A stretch of 62,643 nucleotides of DNA from an uncultured Bacteroidota bacterium. Lineage in GTDB: Bacteria; Bacteroidota; Bacteroidia; Bacteroidales; SZUA-534. The notes under the pieces are model-generated. The model was given only the letters and a program-made list of their open reading frames with translations. It did no database searches and was not told where the DNA came from. Shown here in pieces: positions 27,532 through 37,229 of the stretch; within the stretch, counting starts at the first letter, position 1, and each line of letters begins with the position of its first letter. Both the position numbers and the translations under genes were made by a program. The stretch covers positions 1-62,643 of the forward strand of contig CAMHPA010000012.1 in the NCBI GenBank assembly GCA_946186925.1. The letters are read 5' to 3'.

Positions 27532-28809
27532 ATGGAAAATGAGAATTATAAACCACGGCTAATCGACAAGCATATAGACGAAATGCTTGAGATATTCGGC
27601 GCACTGTGCGTTGAAGGTCCGAAGTGGTGTGGAAAGTCGTGGACATCTGCGCACCATAGCGCGAGTGTAATATCGCTTGCTAATCCGGCCGATAATTTCC
27701 AAAACCGACGGATGGCGGAAATGAGTCCCGACTTGGTGCTCGACGGTGCCGAACCGCGCCTTGTCGACGAATGGCAGGAAGTGCCGCCCATTTGGGATGC
27801 CGTGCGCTACAAGGTCGATGAATCAACGCGTAAAGGACGATACATTCTGACAGGCTCGGCCACCCCGAACCACAAAGGAATAATGCACAGCGGTGCCGGA
27901 CGCATTGCGCGCATCAGAATGCGCCCGATGTCGCTGTTTGAGTCGGGAATTTCAAGCGGAAAGGTGTCGCTTGAAGCCATTTGCAACGGAACCCTTCCGG
28001 CCGTTATGACGGGAAATGTGCAACTGAGCAAACTTGTTGACCTGATTGTGCGCGGCGGTTGGCCGGCAAGCCTGAATTTGAGCATCGAACGTGCTATGCA
28101 ACTGCCACGCCAGTACCTGAAGGCTGTGGTTGAAGATGATGTTTACCGCATTGACGGCGTAAAACGCGACACTGCCAAAATCAATCTGCTGCTACGCTCG
28201 CTGGCGCGGAACGAAAGCACAACAGTGTCGAACAAAACAATAAAAAACGACATCAAAGCAATTGATGATGAAGACATTGACCTGAACACAATTGCCAGTT
28301 ACCTTGATGTGCTGAACCGGCTTTTCCTGCTCGACAATTTGCAACCGTTCAGCGGAAATTTGCGTTCATCGCTAAGGCTTAAGCAGATGGAAAAACGCCG
28401 TTTTGTCGACCCGTCGCTTGCTTGCGCCCTGCTCAAAATAACCCCCAAAATGTTGTTCAACGACCTAAACACTCTGGGCTTTATGTTTGAGTCGCTCTGC
28501 GTGCGCGATTTGATTATATATTCGCAAATGTTTGACGGGCAAGTATTCCACTATCAAGATTACAACGGCAATGAGATTGATGCTGTGATTGAGATGCCCG
28601 ATGGCGGCTGGTGCGCATTCGAAATAAAATTGGGGGCGAACCAAATTGATGCCGCGGCCGCGAATCTGCTGAAAATCAGGGACAAAATAGCCGAAGACCC
28701 CAACGGTCGCCCACCGAAGGCACTGTGCGTCATCAGCGGACTGGGAAGTGCCGCCTATACCCGCCCCGACGGTGTGATGGTGGTCCCAATTTCGGCATTG
28801 AGAGAGTGA
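27532..28809 (+). CDS. AAA ATPase with DUF4143-type C-terminus
   Basis: A 425-residue protein of the widespread ATPase plus DUF4143 family, whose cellular role is unclear. The N-terminal ATPase has Walker A VEGPKWCGKSWTS (about residues 24-36) and Walker B-like RLVDEWQEVP, then sensor-like YILTGSATP. The C-terminal part has EIDAVIEMPDGGWCAFEIKLG, which fits a PD-(D/E)xK-like nuclease fold with acidic and Lys residues in the right order. The gene starts directly after a 23-bp-periodic repeat array and lies 17 bp before the YgiQ gene on the same strand. The array suggests unusual regulation. Confidence 0.85.
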   Translation: MENENYKPRLIDKHIDEMLEIFGALCVEGPKWCGKSWTSAHHSASVISLANPADNFQNRRMAEMSPDLVLDGAEPRLVDEWQEVPPIWDAVRYKVDESTRKGRYILTGSATPNHKGIMHSGAGRIARIRMRPMSLFESGISSGKVSLEAICNGTLPAVMTGNVQLSKLVDLIVRGGWPASLNLSIERAMQLPRQYLKAVVEDDVYRIDGVKRDTAKINLLLRSLARNESTTVSNKTIKNDIKAIDDEDIDLNTIASYLDVLNRLFLLDNLQPFSGNLRSSLRLKQMEKRRFVDPSLACALLKITPKMLFNDLNTLGFMFESLCVRDLIIYSQMFDGQVFHYQDYNGNEIDAVIEMPDGGWCAFEIKLGANQIDAAAANLLKIRDKIAEDPNGRPPKALCVISGLGSAAYTRPDGVMVVPISALRE

Positions 28810-28826
28810 TTTAAAATGAGACAATT

Positions 28827-30791
28827 ATGCAACAGACCGTAAATCTATACGCCAACCACAAAGTGACCGACTGGCTGCCAACATCGGTGAAAGAGATGGC
28901 TGCGCGCGGCTGGGACCAGCCCGATGTGGTGCTGTTCAGCGGCGACGCCTACGTTGACCACCCTTCGTTTGGGGCGGCTGTGATTGGGCGCGTGCTTGAG
29001 TCGCAGGGGCTGAAGGTGGTGATTGTGCCGCAACCCAACTGGCGCGACGACCTGCGCGATTTCCGCAAATTCGGCCGTCCGCGAATGTTTTTCGGTGTTT
29101 CGGCTGGCGCGATGGACTCGATGGTGAACCACTACACCGCCAACAAGCGCCGCCGCTCGGACGATGCCTACACCGCTGGCGGAATTGCTGGCCAAAGGCC
29201 TGATTATGCGTCAGTTGTCTATTGCAACATTCTGAAAGAACTCTACCCCGACGTGCCGATTGTTCTGGGCGGAATAGAAGCGTCGCTGCGGCGGTTTGTG
29301 CACTACGATTATTGGTCCGACTCGCTGAAACCCAGCATTTTAGTCGATACAAAAGCCGATATTTTGAGTTACGGAATGGGCGAGAAAACGCTCATTGAAC
29401 TTGCCACCCGATTCAAGCGCGGCGACACCGTTGAGCAGATGTCCGACCTGCCGCAAATCGGCCACCTGCGGCCCGCCGCTGATTTTCAGACAATTAAAAC
29501 CGATGCGGACATTGTTCTGTCGTCGTACGAGAAAAGCCTGAAAGACAAAGTGGCCTATGCCGTTGATTTCAAGACGATTGAAGAAGAGTCGAACAAATGG
29601 CACGCGCGGCGAATTCTGCAACTTATGGGTGACAAACTGCTGATTGTCAATCCGCAATACGAGCCGTGGACGCAAGCCGAAGTCGATTTCTCGTTCGACC
29701 TGCCCTACACGCGCCTGCCGCACCCGCGCTACAAGGACAAGACCATTCCCGCCTACGAGATGATTCGCCACTCGGTGAACCTGCACCGCGGCTGCTTTGG
29801 CGGCTGCTCGTTCTGCACCATTTCGGCGCACCAGGGCAAGTTTGTGGTGAGCAGGTCAGAAGAGTCAATTCTGAAAGAGATTGAGAAAGTAACGCAAATG
29901 CCTGATTTCAAGGGCTATCTGTCCGATTTGGGCGGACCGTCGGCCAATATGTACAATCTGCACGGACAGGACACCACAATCTGCGAGCGCTGCAAACGGC
30001 CGTCGTGTATCTTTCCGAACATTTGTAAAAACCTGAATACCAATCACGAACCGCTGACAAAACTTTATCAGAAGGTGGCCGCCAACCCGAAAATCAAAAA
30101 GGCTTTCATTGGCAGCGGCGTCCGCTACGACCTTCTGCTCAACTACGACCTCCCCACGCCCGACAAGTTGGAATATATCCGCCAACTCATTGTGAATCAC
30201 GTAAGTGGCCGACTAAAAGTGGCGCCCGAGCACACGTCGGATGCGGTTCTGCAAATGATGCGCAAGCCACCGTTCGCGCTCTTTAAGCAGTTCAACAAAA
30301 TTTTTCAGACTGAAAATCAGTGTGCCGGGCTCAACCAGCAACTCATTCCGTACTTCATATCGAGCCACCCCGCAAGCACCAAGCGCGATATGGCCCAACT
30401 GATGCTCGAAACCAAGAAACTCGACTTCAAACTCGAACAGGTTCAGGACTTTACGCCAACCCCGATGACGCTCTCGACCACCATTTACTACTCGGGAATC
30501 GACCCCTACACAATGAAGCCCGTGTACACCGCCCGCACCAAGGACGAGAAACTCGAGCAGCGCAAATTCTTCTTCTGGTACAAGCCCGAGTTCCGCCGCC
30601 AGATTGACGCCGAACTACGGCAGATGGGGCTTTCAGCCGATTTGGGCGGCAGCGCCAAAGGCGGCTCGTTCAACCCGAATTTCAAGCAAAATGTTGGGTG
30701 GAAAAATCCGCACCACCCATCGGCAAATGGTGAAAACAAAAGCAAAAACACCAAAGAAAAAAAATCTAATTTTAAAAGCAGAAGAAAGTAA
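28827..30791 (+). CDS. YgiQ family radical SAM protein
   Basis: A 654-residue UPF0313/YgiQ protein. The N-terminal third is typical (WLPTSVKEMAARGWDQPDVV, FGVSAGAMDSMVNHYTANK). The radical SAM cluster motif CFGGCSFC (CX3CX2C) is near residues 322-329, within HRGCFGGCSFCTISAHQGK. APEHTSDAVLQMMRKP and VQDFTPTPMTLSTTIYYS are further hallmarks. The tail is Lys/Asn-rich and disordered. YgiQ proteins are conserved but biochemically uncharacterised. It follows the ATPase gene by 17 bp and may be co-transcribed. Confidence 0.94.
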   Translation: MQQTVNLYANHKVTDWLPTSVKEMAARGWDQPDVVLFSGDAYVDHPSFGAAVIGRVLESQGLKVVIVPQPNWRDDLRDFRKFGRPRMFFGVSAGAMDSMVNHYTANKRRRSDDAYTAGGIAGQRPDYASVVYCNILKELYPDVPIVLGGIEASLRRFVHYDYWSDSLKPSILVDTKADILSYGMGEKTLIELATRFKRGDTVEQMSDLPQIGHLRPAADFQTIKTDADIVLSSYEKSLKDKVAYAVDFKTIEEESNKWHARRILQLMGDKLLIVNPQYEPWTQAEVDFSFDLPYTRLPHPRYKDKTIPAYEMIRHSVNLHRGCFGGCSFCTISAHQGKFVVSRSEESILKEIEKVTQMPDFKGYLSDLGGPSANMYNLHGQDTTICERCKRPSCIFPNICKNLNTNHEPLTKLYQKVAANPKIKKAFIGSGVRYDLLLNYDLPTPDKLEYIRQLIVNHVSGRLKVAPEHTSDAVLQMMRKPPFALFKQFNKIFQTENQCAGLNQQLIPYFISSHPASTKRDMAQLMLETKKLDFKLEQVQDFTPTPMTLSTTIYYSGIDPYTMKPVYTARTKDEKLEQRKFFFWYKPEFRRQIDAELRQMGLSADLGGSAKGGSFNPNFKQNVGWKNPHHPSANGENKSKNTKEKKSNFKSRRK

Positions 30792-30959
30792 ACGGCTGAT
30801 TTTCAACTAGCGATTTGTAAAATTTGAGCACCGCCGAACGCGCGGCTTCCAAGAATAACGGACTCGGAAAAAATCACTTAAATTGCAATTTAAATACTCA
30901 AAATTAAAAACGAAAGAGCCGGATTGGTTGTTCATTTGTCCGTTCAAAAAAATGGAAAG

Positions 30960-32657
30960 ATGAAAAAGATTTTGGCTTTGGCAACGATGGCTTCGTTGGC
31001 GGCTTTTTTCGTGCGCTGCGACAATTCCGACGACAAGATTATTCCCGAAGATGAGTTCCCGAACAACAGCAAACTGGTTACCGGCATTGAAAAACATACA
31101 TCTGAAAATCAACTTCTTGGCCTTCGCTTCACAAAAGATGACAACCCGAATTCGTTGATTCAGAATTACTCTGCAACCGTTTCGTCGGGCGATTCGATAA
31201 TGGTTTTTATACCATATTTGGCTGATTTCAAGCTAATTGCCGACTTTAGCATCGGCTCTGGCGCAAAAGCCTACGCCCAGGGCGCCGAGCAGATTCCCGG
31301 CCAAACCGTCATTAATTTTACTAAACCTGTTGAATTTCAGATTGTTGACACCGATTCCAACTACGTGCACACATACATAATAAAAGTGTATAACAGTGGC
31401 CTGCCGGTTGTTTTCATCGAGACGCCAGGCGGTAAAGACATCACTTCAAAAGAAGAATGGATGGACAACGCATCGATGCGTATATATTTGAAAGACGGCA
31501 AGTTGGATTACGATTCCGATGAGTCGGGAATGCAGATTCGCGGACGCGGAAACTCAACTTGGGACGCAACCACCGAAAAACGTCCGTACGCTATCAAACT
31601 GAACAGCAAGGCCGAGATTCTGGGTATGGCAAAGCACAAACGCTGGGTGCTGCTTGCCAATTATTACGACGCCACATTTTTCCGCAACGATTTTGCCAAC
31701 TACCTGGGACACAACTACACAAACCTTGACTGGACGCCCAGCGGCGAGCCGGTTGAGCTGGTGCTGAACGGTGTGCACAAAGGCAATTACTACTTGTGCG
31801 AGCAAGCGCGGATGAGCAAAACCCGCGTTCCGGGCGAGTATTTGGTTGAAGCCGACCGAAAGGAAGGCTCAGGCCAGATAACCGGAATTAAAACCGGTAA
31901 CTTCTTCAATGTCAAAGATGTGGCTGCCGACAGCGTGGAAGATACCGACCCTGCGGTTGTTGCCCACGTGAAAGGCATTCTCGACCGTTTCGAGACAACT
32001 CTTTACAGTGATGACTATCTGGATGCCGACAAGGGCTATAAAAAACTCATCGACCTTGAAAGCTTTGTTGACTGGTTCTTAATCAAAGAGTTAAGCAAGG
32101 ATTACGATGGCAATATGTTCACAAGCTGCTACTGCCACATAATGGCCGACAGCACAATCCGTATGGGCCCGATTTGGGATTTCGACCTTGCCTTTGGCGG
32201 CAATCCGTTTGAGCAGCTGATGGGTGGTGGTTTCGGCGGATTTGGCGGGTTTGGCGGATTTGGCGGTTTCGGCGGAACCGACTATGCGTGGTACAATGAG
32301 CCCGAAGGCTACCATATTGCTGACGCCGACTGGTTTGTGCAAATGTTTAAGGACCCTGAGTTCATCGGTCTTTTGAGCCAAAAGGTTGACAATATGGTTG
32401 CCGGCCTTGACGACATTATGCTGTATATCGATAAAAATACTGATTATCTGGCACTTTCGGCTTCGGCCAACAAGGTTGGATATTCAGGGTCGAACCCGAT
32501 GTCGGGCTTTGGCGGCTTTGATTGGGGATGGGGCAACACATCGAACACCAATGCGACCGCTCAGAAAAAGCCCTACGCCGAAGAAATGCAGGTGATAAAA
32601 ACCTTTGTGAGCGAACGCCTGAAATGGATGCAGAACGACTTGAAGACGAGAAAGTAA
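30960..32657 (+). CDS. CotH-kinase-family lipoprotein with FGG repeat
   Basis: A 565-residue lipoprotein (MKKILALATMASLAAFFVRC, Cys near 20). The CotH domain is recognised by MQIRGRGNSTWD, RPYAIKL, WVLLANYYDATFFRNDFANYLG, YYLCEQARM and GPIWDFDLAFGGN. CotH proteins are atypical secreted protein kinases in Bacillus; surface homologues in Bacteroidetes are uncharacterised. An N-terminal domain of about 140 residues is beta-rich. Near residue 425 there is a run of FGG repeats just after the IWDFDLAFGG motif, encoded by a 9-bp microsatellite at about 32232-32276. The start at 30960 was chosen from the lipoprotein signal. Confidence 0.88.
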   Translation: MKKILALATMASLAAFFVRCDNSDDKIIPEDEFPNNSKLVTGIEKHTSENQLLGLRFTKDDNPNSLIQNYSATVSSGDSIMVFIPYLADFKLIADFSIGSGAKAYAQGAEQIPGQTVINFTKPVEFQIVDTDSNYVHTYIIKVYNSGLPVVFIETPGGKDITSKEEWMDNASMRIYLKDGKLDYDSDESGMQIRGRGNSTWDATTEKRPYAIKLNSKAEILGMAKHKRWVLLANYYDATFFRNDFANYLGHNYTNLDWTPSGEPVELVLNGVHKGNYYLCEQARMSKTRVPGEYLVEADRKEGSGQITGIKTGNFFNVKDVAADSVEDTDPAVVAHVKGILDRFETTLYSDDYLDADKGYKKLIDLESFVDWFLIKELSKDYDGNMFTSCYCHIMADSTIRMGPIWDFDLAFGGNPFEQLMGGGFGGFGGFGGFGGFGGTDYAWYNEPEGYHIADADWFVQMFKDPEFIGLLSQKVDNMVAGLDDIMLYIDKNTDYLALSASANKVGYSGSNPMSGFGGFDWGWGNTSNTNATAQKKPYAEEMQVIKTFVSERLKWMQNDLKTRK

Positions 32658-32869
32658 AATATGCATAATGTTAGCTTTTGTGCATGACATTGGCATGATT
32701 GTGAACCAATAAGATTATTCTATCAACATATCAAATAAAAAACGACAGTAGTTTGCAGGCAAAGAGCGCAATTTCCAAAGGCAGAAGGTTACAATGTCCG
32801 GAGAAGTGAATTTTGAAAAACCAATGTGGTTGGCTAGGACTTTTCTATATGTTTGCCGAAAAAATGCAA

Positions 32870-33349
32870 ATGAACGACTGCAATATTCGTCCGTTGACAG
32901 ACAGCGAGAAACCTTTGCTTGCTGATTTTCTATATTATGCCATTTTTGTGCCTGACGGAGTTGATGCGCCACCGCGCGAAATTATTAATATGCCCGAATT
33001 GCAGGTGTATATTAATGGCTTTGGAAATCAGCCTCATGACTTTTGTTTTGTGGCAGAATTAGATGAACATATTGTCGGTGCGGTTTGGGTGCGCGATATG
33101 CCCGACTATGGCCATGTTGCCGATGGTGTGCCATCATTTGCCATTTCGCTTCGTCCCGAATATCGGGGTCGAGGCATCGGCACAAAACTGATGCAATCAA
33201 TGCTCAACCATCTGCAAACGCTTGGCTATTCAAAAGCATCGCTTTCAGTTCAAAAAGTCAATTATGCCGCGCAATGGTATAGTAAGCTGGGATTCAAAAT
33301 TGTTGGAGAGAATAGCGAAGAATATATTATGATATATGAGTTTGCATAA
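32870..33349 (+). CDS. GNAT family N-acetyltransferase
   Basis: A 159-residue acetyltransferase. The acetyl-CoA motif A is SLRPEYRGRGIGTKLMQSML (R/Q-x-x-G-x-G/A). The motif B region ASLSVQKVNYAAQWYSKLGF follows, and the C-terminal strand ends EYIMIYEF. The substrate cannot be predicted. Upstream in-frame ATGs at 32813, 32849 and 32864 exist; 32870 (MNDCNIRPLT) was chosen because GNAT proteins usually begin with such an IRPLT strand. It is a single gene between the CotH-like gene and rpsP. Confidence 0.85.
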   Translation: MNDCNIRPLTDSEKPLLADFLYYAIFVPDGVDAPPREIINMPELQVYINGFGNQPHDFCFVAELDEHIVGAVWVRDMPDYGHVADGVPSFAISLRPEYRGRGIGTKLMQSMLNHLQTLGYSKASLSVQKVNYAAQWYSKLGFKIVGENSEEYIMIYEFA

Positions 33350-33447
33350 GGGCAGATGGTAATATAGGATTTTAAAGTGCTTCCCATCACACATTTGCCT
33401 ATGGCAAAAAAAACACATCATAGTCTTTTGTGGAATCCGAAAAAGAC

Positions 33448-33455
33448 TATCTTTG
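33448..33455 (+). promoter_or_regulatory. -7 box TATCTTTG for rpsP-rimM
   Basis: An exact TAnnTTTG with TTTG at 33427-33430 as a -33 element 17 nt upstream. It is 35 bp before the rpsP start. Confidence 0.7.
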
Positions 33456-33489
33456 CGCCCGATTTTTAAACATTTAACAACAATAAATT

Positions 33490-34062
33490 ATGTCTGTAAG
33501 AATTCGCTTGACACGACAGGGTAGAAAGGCAGCCGCCTACTATCACATTGTCGTAGCCGATAGCAGGGCACCACGTGATGGTAAGTTCATTGAGAGATTG
33601 GGTAGTTACAATCCTAACACAAATCCTGCTACTATTGAACTTAACTTCGAGCGGGCTCTTTATTGGTTGCAAACTGGTGCTCAGCCATCTGACACCGCAA
33701 AATCACTCCTTTCGAAACAGGGCGTTTTGATGAAGAAACACCTGCTCGATGGCGTTAAAAAAGGCGCATTTGACGAAGCAGCCGCTGAGGCTAAATTCGA
33801 GAAATGGGTAGCCGAGAAGAAATCGAAACTCCAAGCCGCTAAAGACAAAATCAAGGCTGACGCAAACACTGCGAAGAAAGACCGTCTTGAGGCAGAGCGC
33901 AAAGTGAACGCCGCTAAAGCAGAGGCTCTTGCAAAGAAGCAAGCTGAGGCAAAAGCTGCCGCTGAAGCTGCCGCAAAAGAAGCTGAAGCAGCTGCCGCAG
34001 AAGCAGCGGCTCCCGCCGAAGAAGCTCCTGCAGCTGAAGCAGAAGCTCCAGCAGCAGAGTAA
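33490..34062 (+). CDS. rpsP: 30S ribosomal protein S16 with long C-terminal extension
   Basis: A 190-residue S16, a small-subunit protein needed for 30S assembly. Residues 1 to about 85 are the conserved S16 core ([37 protein letters not shown]). The rest, about 105 residues, is a Lys/Ala/Glu-rich helical tail ending in Ala/Glu/Pro repeats, seen across Bacteroidetes S16 proteins. It is followed 10 bp later by rimM, the usual ribosome-assembly pairing. Confidence 0.97.
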   Translation: MSVRIRLTRQGRKAAAYYHIVVADSRAPRDGKFIERLGSYNPNTNPATIELNFERALYWLQTGAQPSDTAKSLLSKQGVLMKKHLLDGVKKGAFDEAAAEAKFEKWVAEKKSKLQAAKDKIKADANTAKKDRLEAERKVNAAKAEALAKKQAEAKAAAEAAAKEAEAAAAEAAAPAEEAPAAEAEAPAAE

Positions 34063-34072
34063 TCTGTAAAGT

Positions 34073-34585
34073 ATGGACGTGCAGGATTTTGTTGAAGTAG
34101 GCAAAATTGTCAAAACACATGGTGTGAATGGCGAAGTAATTGTTGAACTCGACAATCCCGCAATACTTGAAGACACAACTGAACCCGTGGCCCTTGAAAT
34201 AGAAGGACTGCGGGTTCCTTTTTTCGTTGAGCAGGCCCGAGCCGTTAGCGCACAACGCGCACGCGTGCAGTTCGACTGCACCCGCACCGAGCAGCGAGCC
34301 AAAACACTCGTGGGCTGCAAGTTCTTTGTCTCGCCCGATGTTTTCGACGACATCGACGACGAGTACGCCTCGCCAAACGCCATTGTCGGTTTCACTGTTG
34401 TGGACAAGCGCCACGGCGATATTGGCAAGGTTCAGTCAGTTGACAACTTGAATATCAATCCGATAATGGTGGTGGGAGAGAGGCGGGTTCTTATTCCATT
34501 CCACCCCGAATTTGTTACCAAGATTGATTTTCACAAGCGTCAAGTGCGCGTGTCGCTACCAAACGGTTTGCTTGAAATCAATTGA
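34073..34585 (+). CDS. rimM: Ribosome maturation factor RimM
   Basis: A 170-residue RimM, which binds S19 and helps 16S rRNA and 30S head maturation. The N-terminal domain starts with VEVGKIVKTHGVNGEVIVEL (G-x-KTHG-xxGEV hallmark). The C-terminal PRC-barrel part includes NAIVGFTVVDKRHGDIGKV and NPIMVVGERRVLIPFHPEFV. It is co-transcribed with rpsP and ends 24 bp before a hairpin that separates it from the convergent pgi. Confidence 0.96.
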   Translation: MDVQDFVEVGKIVKTHGVNGEVIVELDNPAILEDTTEPVALEIEGLRVPFFVEQARAVSAQRARVQFDCTRTEQRAKTLVGCKFFVSPDVFDDIDDEYASPNAIVGFTVVDKRHGDIGKVQSVDNLNINPIMVVGERRVLIPFHPEFVTKIDFHKRQVRVSLPNGLLEIN

Positions 34586-34609
34586 CAGTGGCATGAAAAT
34601 GCCATTTAT

Positions 34610-34634
34610 GTTGGGACGTTATTCACGTCCCAAC
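34610..34634. terminator. Convergent-gene hairpin between rimM and pgi
   Basis: GTTGGGACGT (34610-34619) pairs perfectly with ACGTCCCAAC (34625-34634). It is followed by an A-run on the plus strand, so it lacks the U-tract expected for rimM, though it may still stop or stabilise transcripts. Confidence 0.5.
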
Positions 34635-34667
34635 AAAAAAATCCGCAGCCATCGCTGACCGCGGATT
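34634..34667 (-). terminator. Intrinsic terminator for pgi
   Basis: On the minus strand AATCCGC (34667-34661) pairs with GCGGATT (34646-34640), followed by a T-run. It lies 25 bp beyond the pgi stop. Confidence 0.75.
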
Positions 34668-34691
34668 CCCTACCAATTGTTTAACTTAAAC

Positions 34692-36035
34692 CTATTTCAA
34701 TTTCTCTTTAATCGCCTTCGACTCAGCCTCGTAGCCAGGTTTGTCGAGCAGGGCGAACATATTTTTCTTGTAAGCCTCAACGCCAGGTTGGTCGAACGGA
34801 TTCACGTCAAGAATGTAGCCCGAAATGCCGCACGCCAACTCGTAGAAATAAATCAGTTGGCCCAGATTGAACTCGTCGAGTTTCGGAATCGAGATGCGGA
34901 TGTTTGGCACACCGCCGTCCACGTGGGCCAGAATGGTGCCAAGTTCGGCCATTTTGTTAACCTCGTCGATATGCTTGCCCGACAGGAAGTTAAGTCCGTC
35001 AAGGTTTGCAGCGTCCGACGGGATTTGCAGACTTGAGTTTGGCTTTTCAATCGAGATGACCGTCTCGAACAGGCAACGCTGACCTTGCTGAATGTACTGC
35101 CCCATACTGTGCAAATCCGATGTAAAATCGACGCTTGCGGGGAAAATGCCCTTCTGTTCCTTGCCCTCACTCTCGCCGTAGAGTTGCTTCCACCACTCGG
35201 CAAAGAAGTGCAGTTTTGGGTTGTAGTTGGCCGTCAGTTCAATGCCTTTGCCCTTCTTATACAGCGCGTTACGCACAGCGGCATACACTGCCGACGGGTT
35301 TTGTTCAAAATCGATGTCGGCGCCCGTCGATTTTTCCATTTCGGCGGCACCGCCCACAAGTTGCTCAATGTCGAATCCAGCAATGGCAATCGGCAGCAAG
35401 CCCACAGGTGTGAGCACGCTGAAACGGCCGCCCACATTGTCGGGGATGACGTATGTCTTGTATCCCTCTTGGTCGGCCAGGGTGCGCAGTGCGCCGCGTT
35501 TGGCGTCGGTGATGGCCACAATGCGGTCAACTGCTTCTTTCTTGCCGAATTGCGCCTCGCAGTCGGCTTTCAGAATACGGAATGCGATGGCCGGCTCTGT
35601 GGTGGTTCCCGATTTCGAGATTACCACAATGCCCCATTTGCGGTTCTTCAGAACACCCTGAAGTTCAGTTAGATAATCTTCGCCGATATTTTGTCCCGCA
35701 AAAACAACCAGCGGATTGTTGTGCGGCTTGAGTTGCGCGAAACTGTCCGACAGTGCGTCGATGACGGCTTTTGCGCCCAAATACGAACCGCCAATGCCGA
35801 TGACAACAACCACCTCGCACAACTGTTTCATTTTCTGTGCGGTAGTCTTAATGTCGGCAATCTCGGCAGCCGAAATCGACGATGGCAGGTTCACCCAGCC
35901 AAGAAAATCGTTGCCTTTGCCAGTCTGTTTGTAAAGTGCGGTAATATTCTGTTTAACAGCATCTTTGTAGGCCAGAACGTCGGCTTTGCTGATGAAACCG
36001 AGCGTTTTTGAATAATCGACCTTTAAGTTCGACAT
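34692..36035 (-). CDS. pgi: Glucose-6-phosphate isomerase
   Basis: A 447-residue isomerase interconverting glucose-6-phosphate and fructose-6-phosphate in glycolysis and gluconeogenesis. It is of the shorter bacterial type, with [20 protein letters not shown], the phosphosugar-binding [17 protein letters not shown] and the C-terminal Lys region [19 protein letters not shown]. It starts 3 bp after gpsA on the same strand and is likely an operon partner. It ends at a strong terminator. Confidence 0.97.
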   Translation of the reverse strand: MSNLKVDYSKTLGFISKADVLAYKDAVKQNITALYKQTGKGNDFLGWVNLPSSISAAEIADIKTTAQKMKQLCEVVVVIGIGGSYLGAKAVIDALSDSFAQLKPHNNPLVVFAGQNIGEDYLTELQGVLKNRKWGIVVISKSGTTTEPAIAFRILKADCEAQFGKKEAVDRIVAITDAKRGALRTLADQEGYKTYVIPDNVGGRFSVLTPVGLLPIAIAGFDIEQLVGGAAEMEKSTGADIDFEQNPSAVYAAVRNALYKKGKGIELTANYNPKLHFFAEWWKQLYGESEGKEQKGIFPASVDFTSDLHSMGQYIQQGQRCLFETVISIEKPNSSLQIPSDAANLDGLNFLSGKHIDEVNKMAELGTILAHVDGGVPNIRISIPKLDEFNLGQLIYFYELACGISGYILDVNPFDQPGVEAYKKNMFALLDKPGYEAESKAIKEKLK

Positions 36036-36038
36036 TTT

Positions 36039-37034
36039 TTATGATAATTTTTCGGTTAAATTCTTGATTGTCACGCGTGGTGCGGCACCCTCGTAAAGAA
36101 TCGAGTACAGGCTTTCCGAAATTGGCATATCCACGTTGTGCTTCTTGTTGATTTCGTGGATGCACTTCGACGCGTAGTAGCCCTCGGCCACCATATTCAT
36201 CTCATTTTTAATGTATTCCACCGAGTAGCCCTTGCCAATCATCGTGCCAAAATAGCGGTTGCGGCTGAACTGCGAGTAAGCCGTCACCAGAAGGTCGCCA
36301 AGGTAGGCGCTGTCTTTGATGTCGCGGTTGATTGGGTAAACCTTGTCGGTGAAGCGTTTCATCTCGCGTATCGCATTGGAAATGAGCACTGCAAGGAAGT
36401 TGTCGCCATAACCCAGAGTGGTGCAGACGCCAGCCGCCAACGCGTAGATGTTTTTCAGCACTGCGGCGTACTCGGTGCCCAGAATATCGTCGGAAATGAC
36501 AGTGCGCACGTAGCGGTTGCGCATCATATCGGCCACAGCCATAGCCTTTTCCTCTTCGGTGAAGGCGATGGTGATGTACGACAGGCGCTCGAGCGCGATT
36601 TCCTCAGCGTGGCACGGACCCGTGATGATGCCGATGTTGTTGTACGGCACGTGATGAACCTTGTGCAGATAATCGCCAACCAGCAGATTATCTTCGGGAA
36701 TGATGCCCTTGATGGCCGAAACCACCGTCTTTTCGGTGAGCGATTCGGTCAGGCCCGAAAGCGCCGATTTCAGGTAGGCCGACGGCGTAACGAACAGGAT
36801 TGTGTCGCTGTTGCGGACCACTTCGTTAACGTCGGTTGTCAGGTTCAGATTTTTGGTGTCGAACTCTACCGAACTCAAATAGAGCGGGTTAGTGCCCACC
36901 TTTTTCATATGTTCCACCGCCTCGGGGTCGTGCATATACCAGTTCAGCGGCTGCGGTTTTTCCTCAATTATCTTTGCAATGGCGGTCGCCCAACTGCCAC
37001 CACCGATTATTCCTACTCGTCCTAATTCAAACAT
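36039..37034 (-). CDS. gpsA: NAD(P)+-dependent glycerol-3-phosphate dehydrogenase
   Basis: A 331-residue cytoplasmic enzyme that reduces dihydroxyacetone phosphate to sn-glycerol-3-phosphate for phospholipid synthesis. The N-terminal dinucleotide-binding loop is VGIIGGGSWATAIAKII. The catalytic Lys region appears as EYAAVLKNIYALAAGVCTTLGYGDN, and GDLLVTAYSQFSRNRYFG is the signature. It is the first gene of gpsA-pgi, with a -7 box (TATATTTG) 20 bp upstream. Confidence 0.96.
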   Translation of the reverse strand: MFELGRVGIIGGGSWATAIAKIIEEKPQPLNWYMHDPEAVEHMKKVGTNPLYLSSVEFDTKNLNLTTDVNEVVRNSDTILFVTPSAYLKSALSGLTESLTEKTVVSAIKGIIPEDNLLVGDYLHKVHHVPYNNIGIITGPCHAEEIALERLSYITIAFTEEEKAMAVADMMRNRYVRTVISDDILGTEYAAVLKNIYALAAGVCTTLGYGDNFLAVLISNAIREMKRFTDKVYPINRDIKDSAYLGDLLVTAYSQFSRNRYFGTMIGKGYSVEYIKNEMNMVAEGYYASKCIHEINKKHNVDMPISESLYSILYEGAAPRVTIKNLTEKLS

Positions 37035-37053
37035 TTCAAAATTGTTTATTTGG

Positions 37054-37061
37054 CAAATATA
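37054..37061 (-). promoter_or_regulatory. -7 box TATATTTG for gpsA-pgi
   Basis: A TAnnTTTG match on the minus strand, 20 bp before the gpsA start. Confidence 0.6.
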
Positions 37062-37112
37062 GATTTTAATTGTGAATTATGAATTACGAATTGTGCGACT
37101 GCGCTGTCTATT

Positions 37113-37140
37113 GTAGAGACGTGGCGCACCGCGTCTCTAC
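37113..37140. repeat. Dispersed GTAGAGACG...CGTCTCTAC palindrome, copy 3
   Basis: A 28-nt palindrome with a single mismatch, between thiL and gpsA. It is flanked by repetitive words (GAATTATGAATTACGAATTG and TTGTCCGTTGTCTGTAGTC) that recur in other spacers of this window. Confidence 0.88.
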
Positions 37141-37229
37141 GTGCACGCAATAATCTGTTGTCCGTTGTCTGTAGTCTTTAGTCCATTAACGATTTACCAA
37201 TTCGCCATTAAATCCTTAACTCTCAACTC

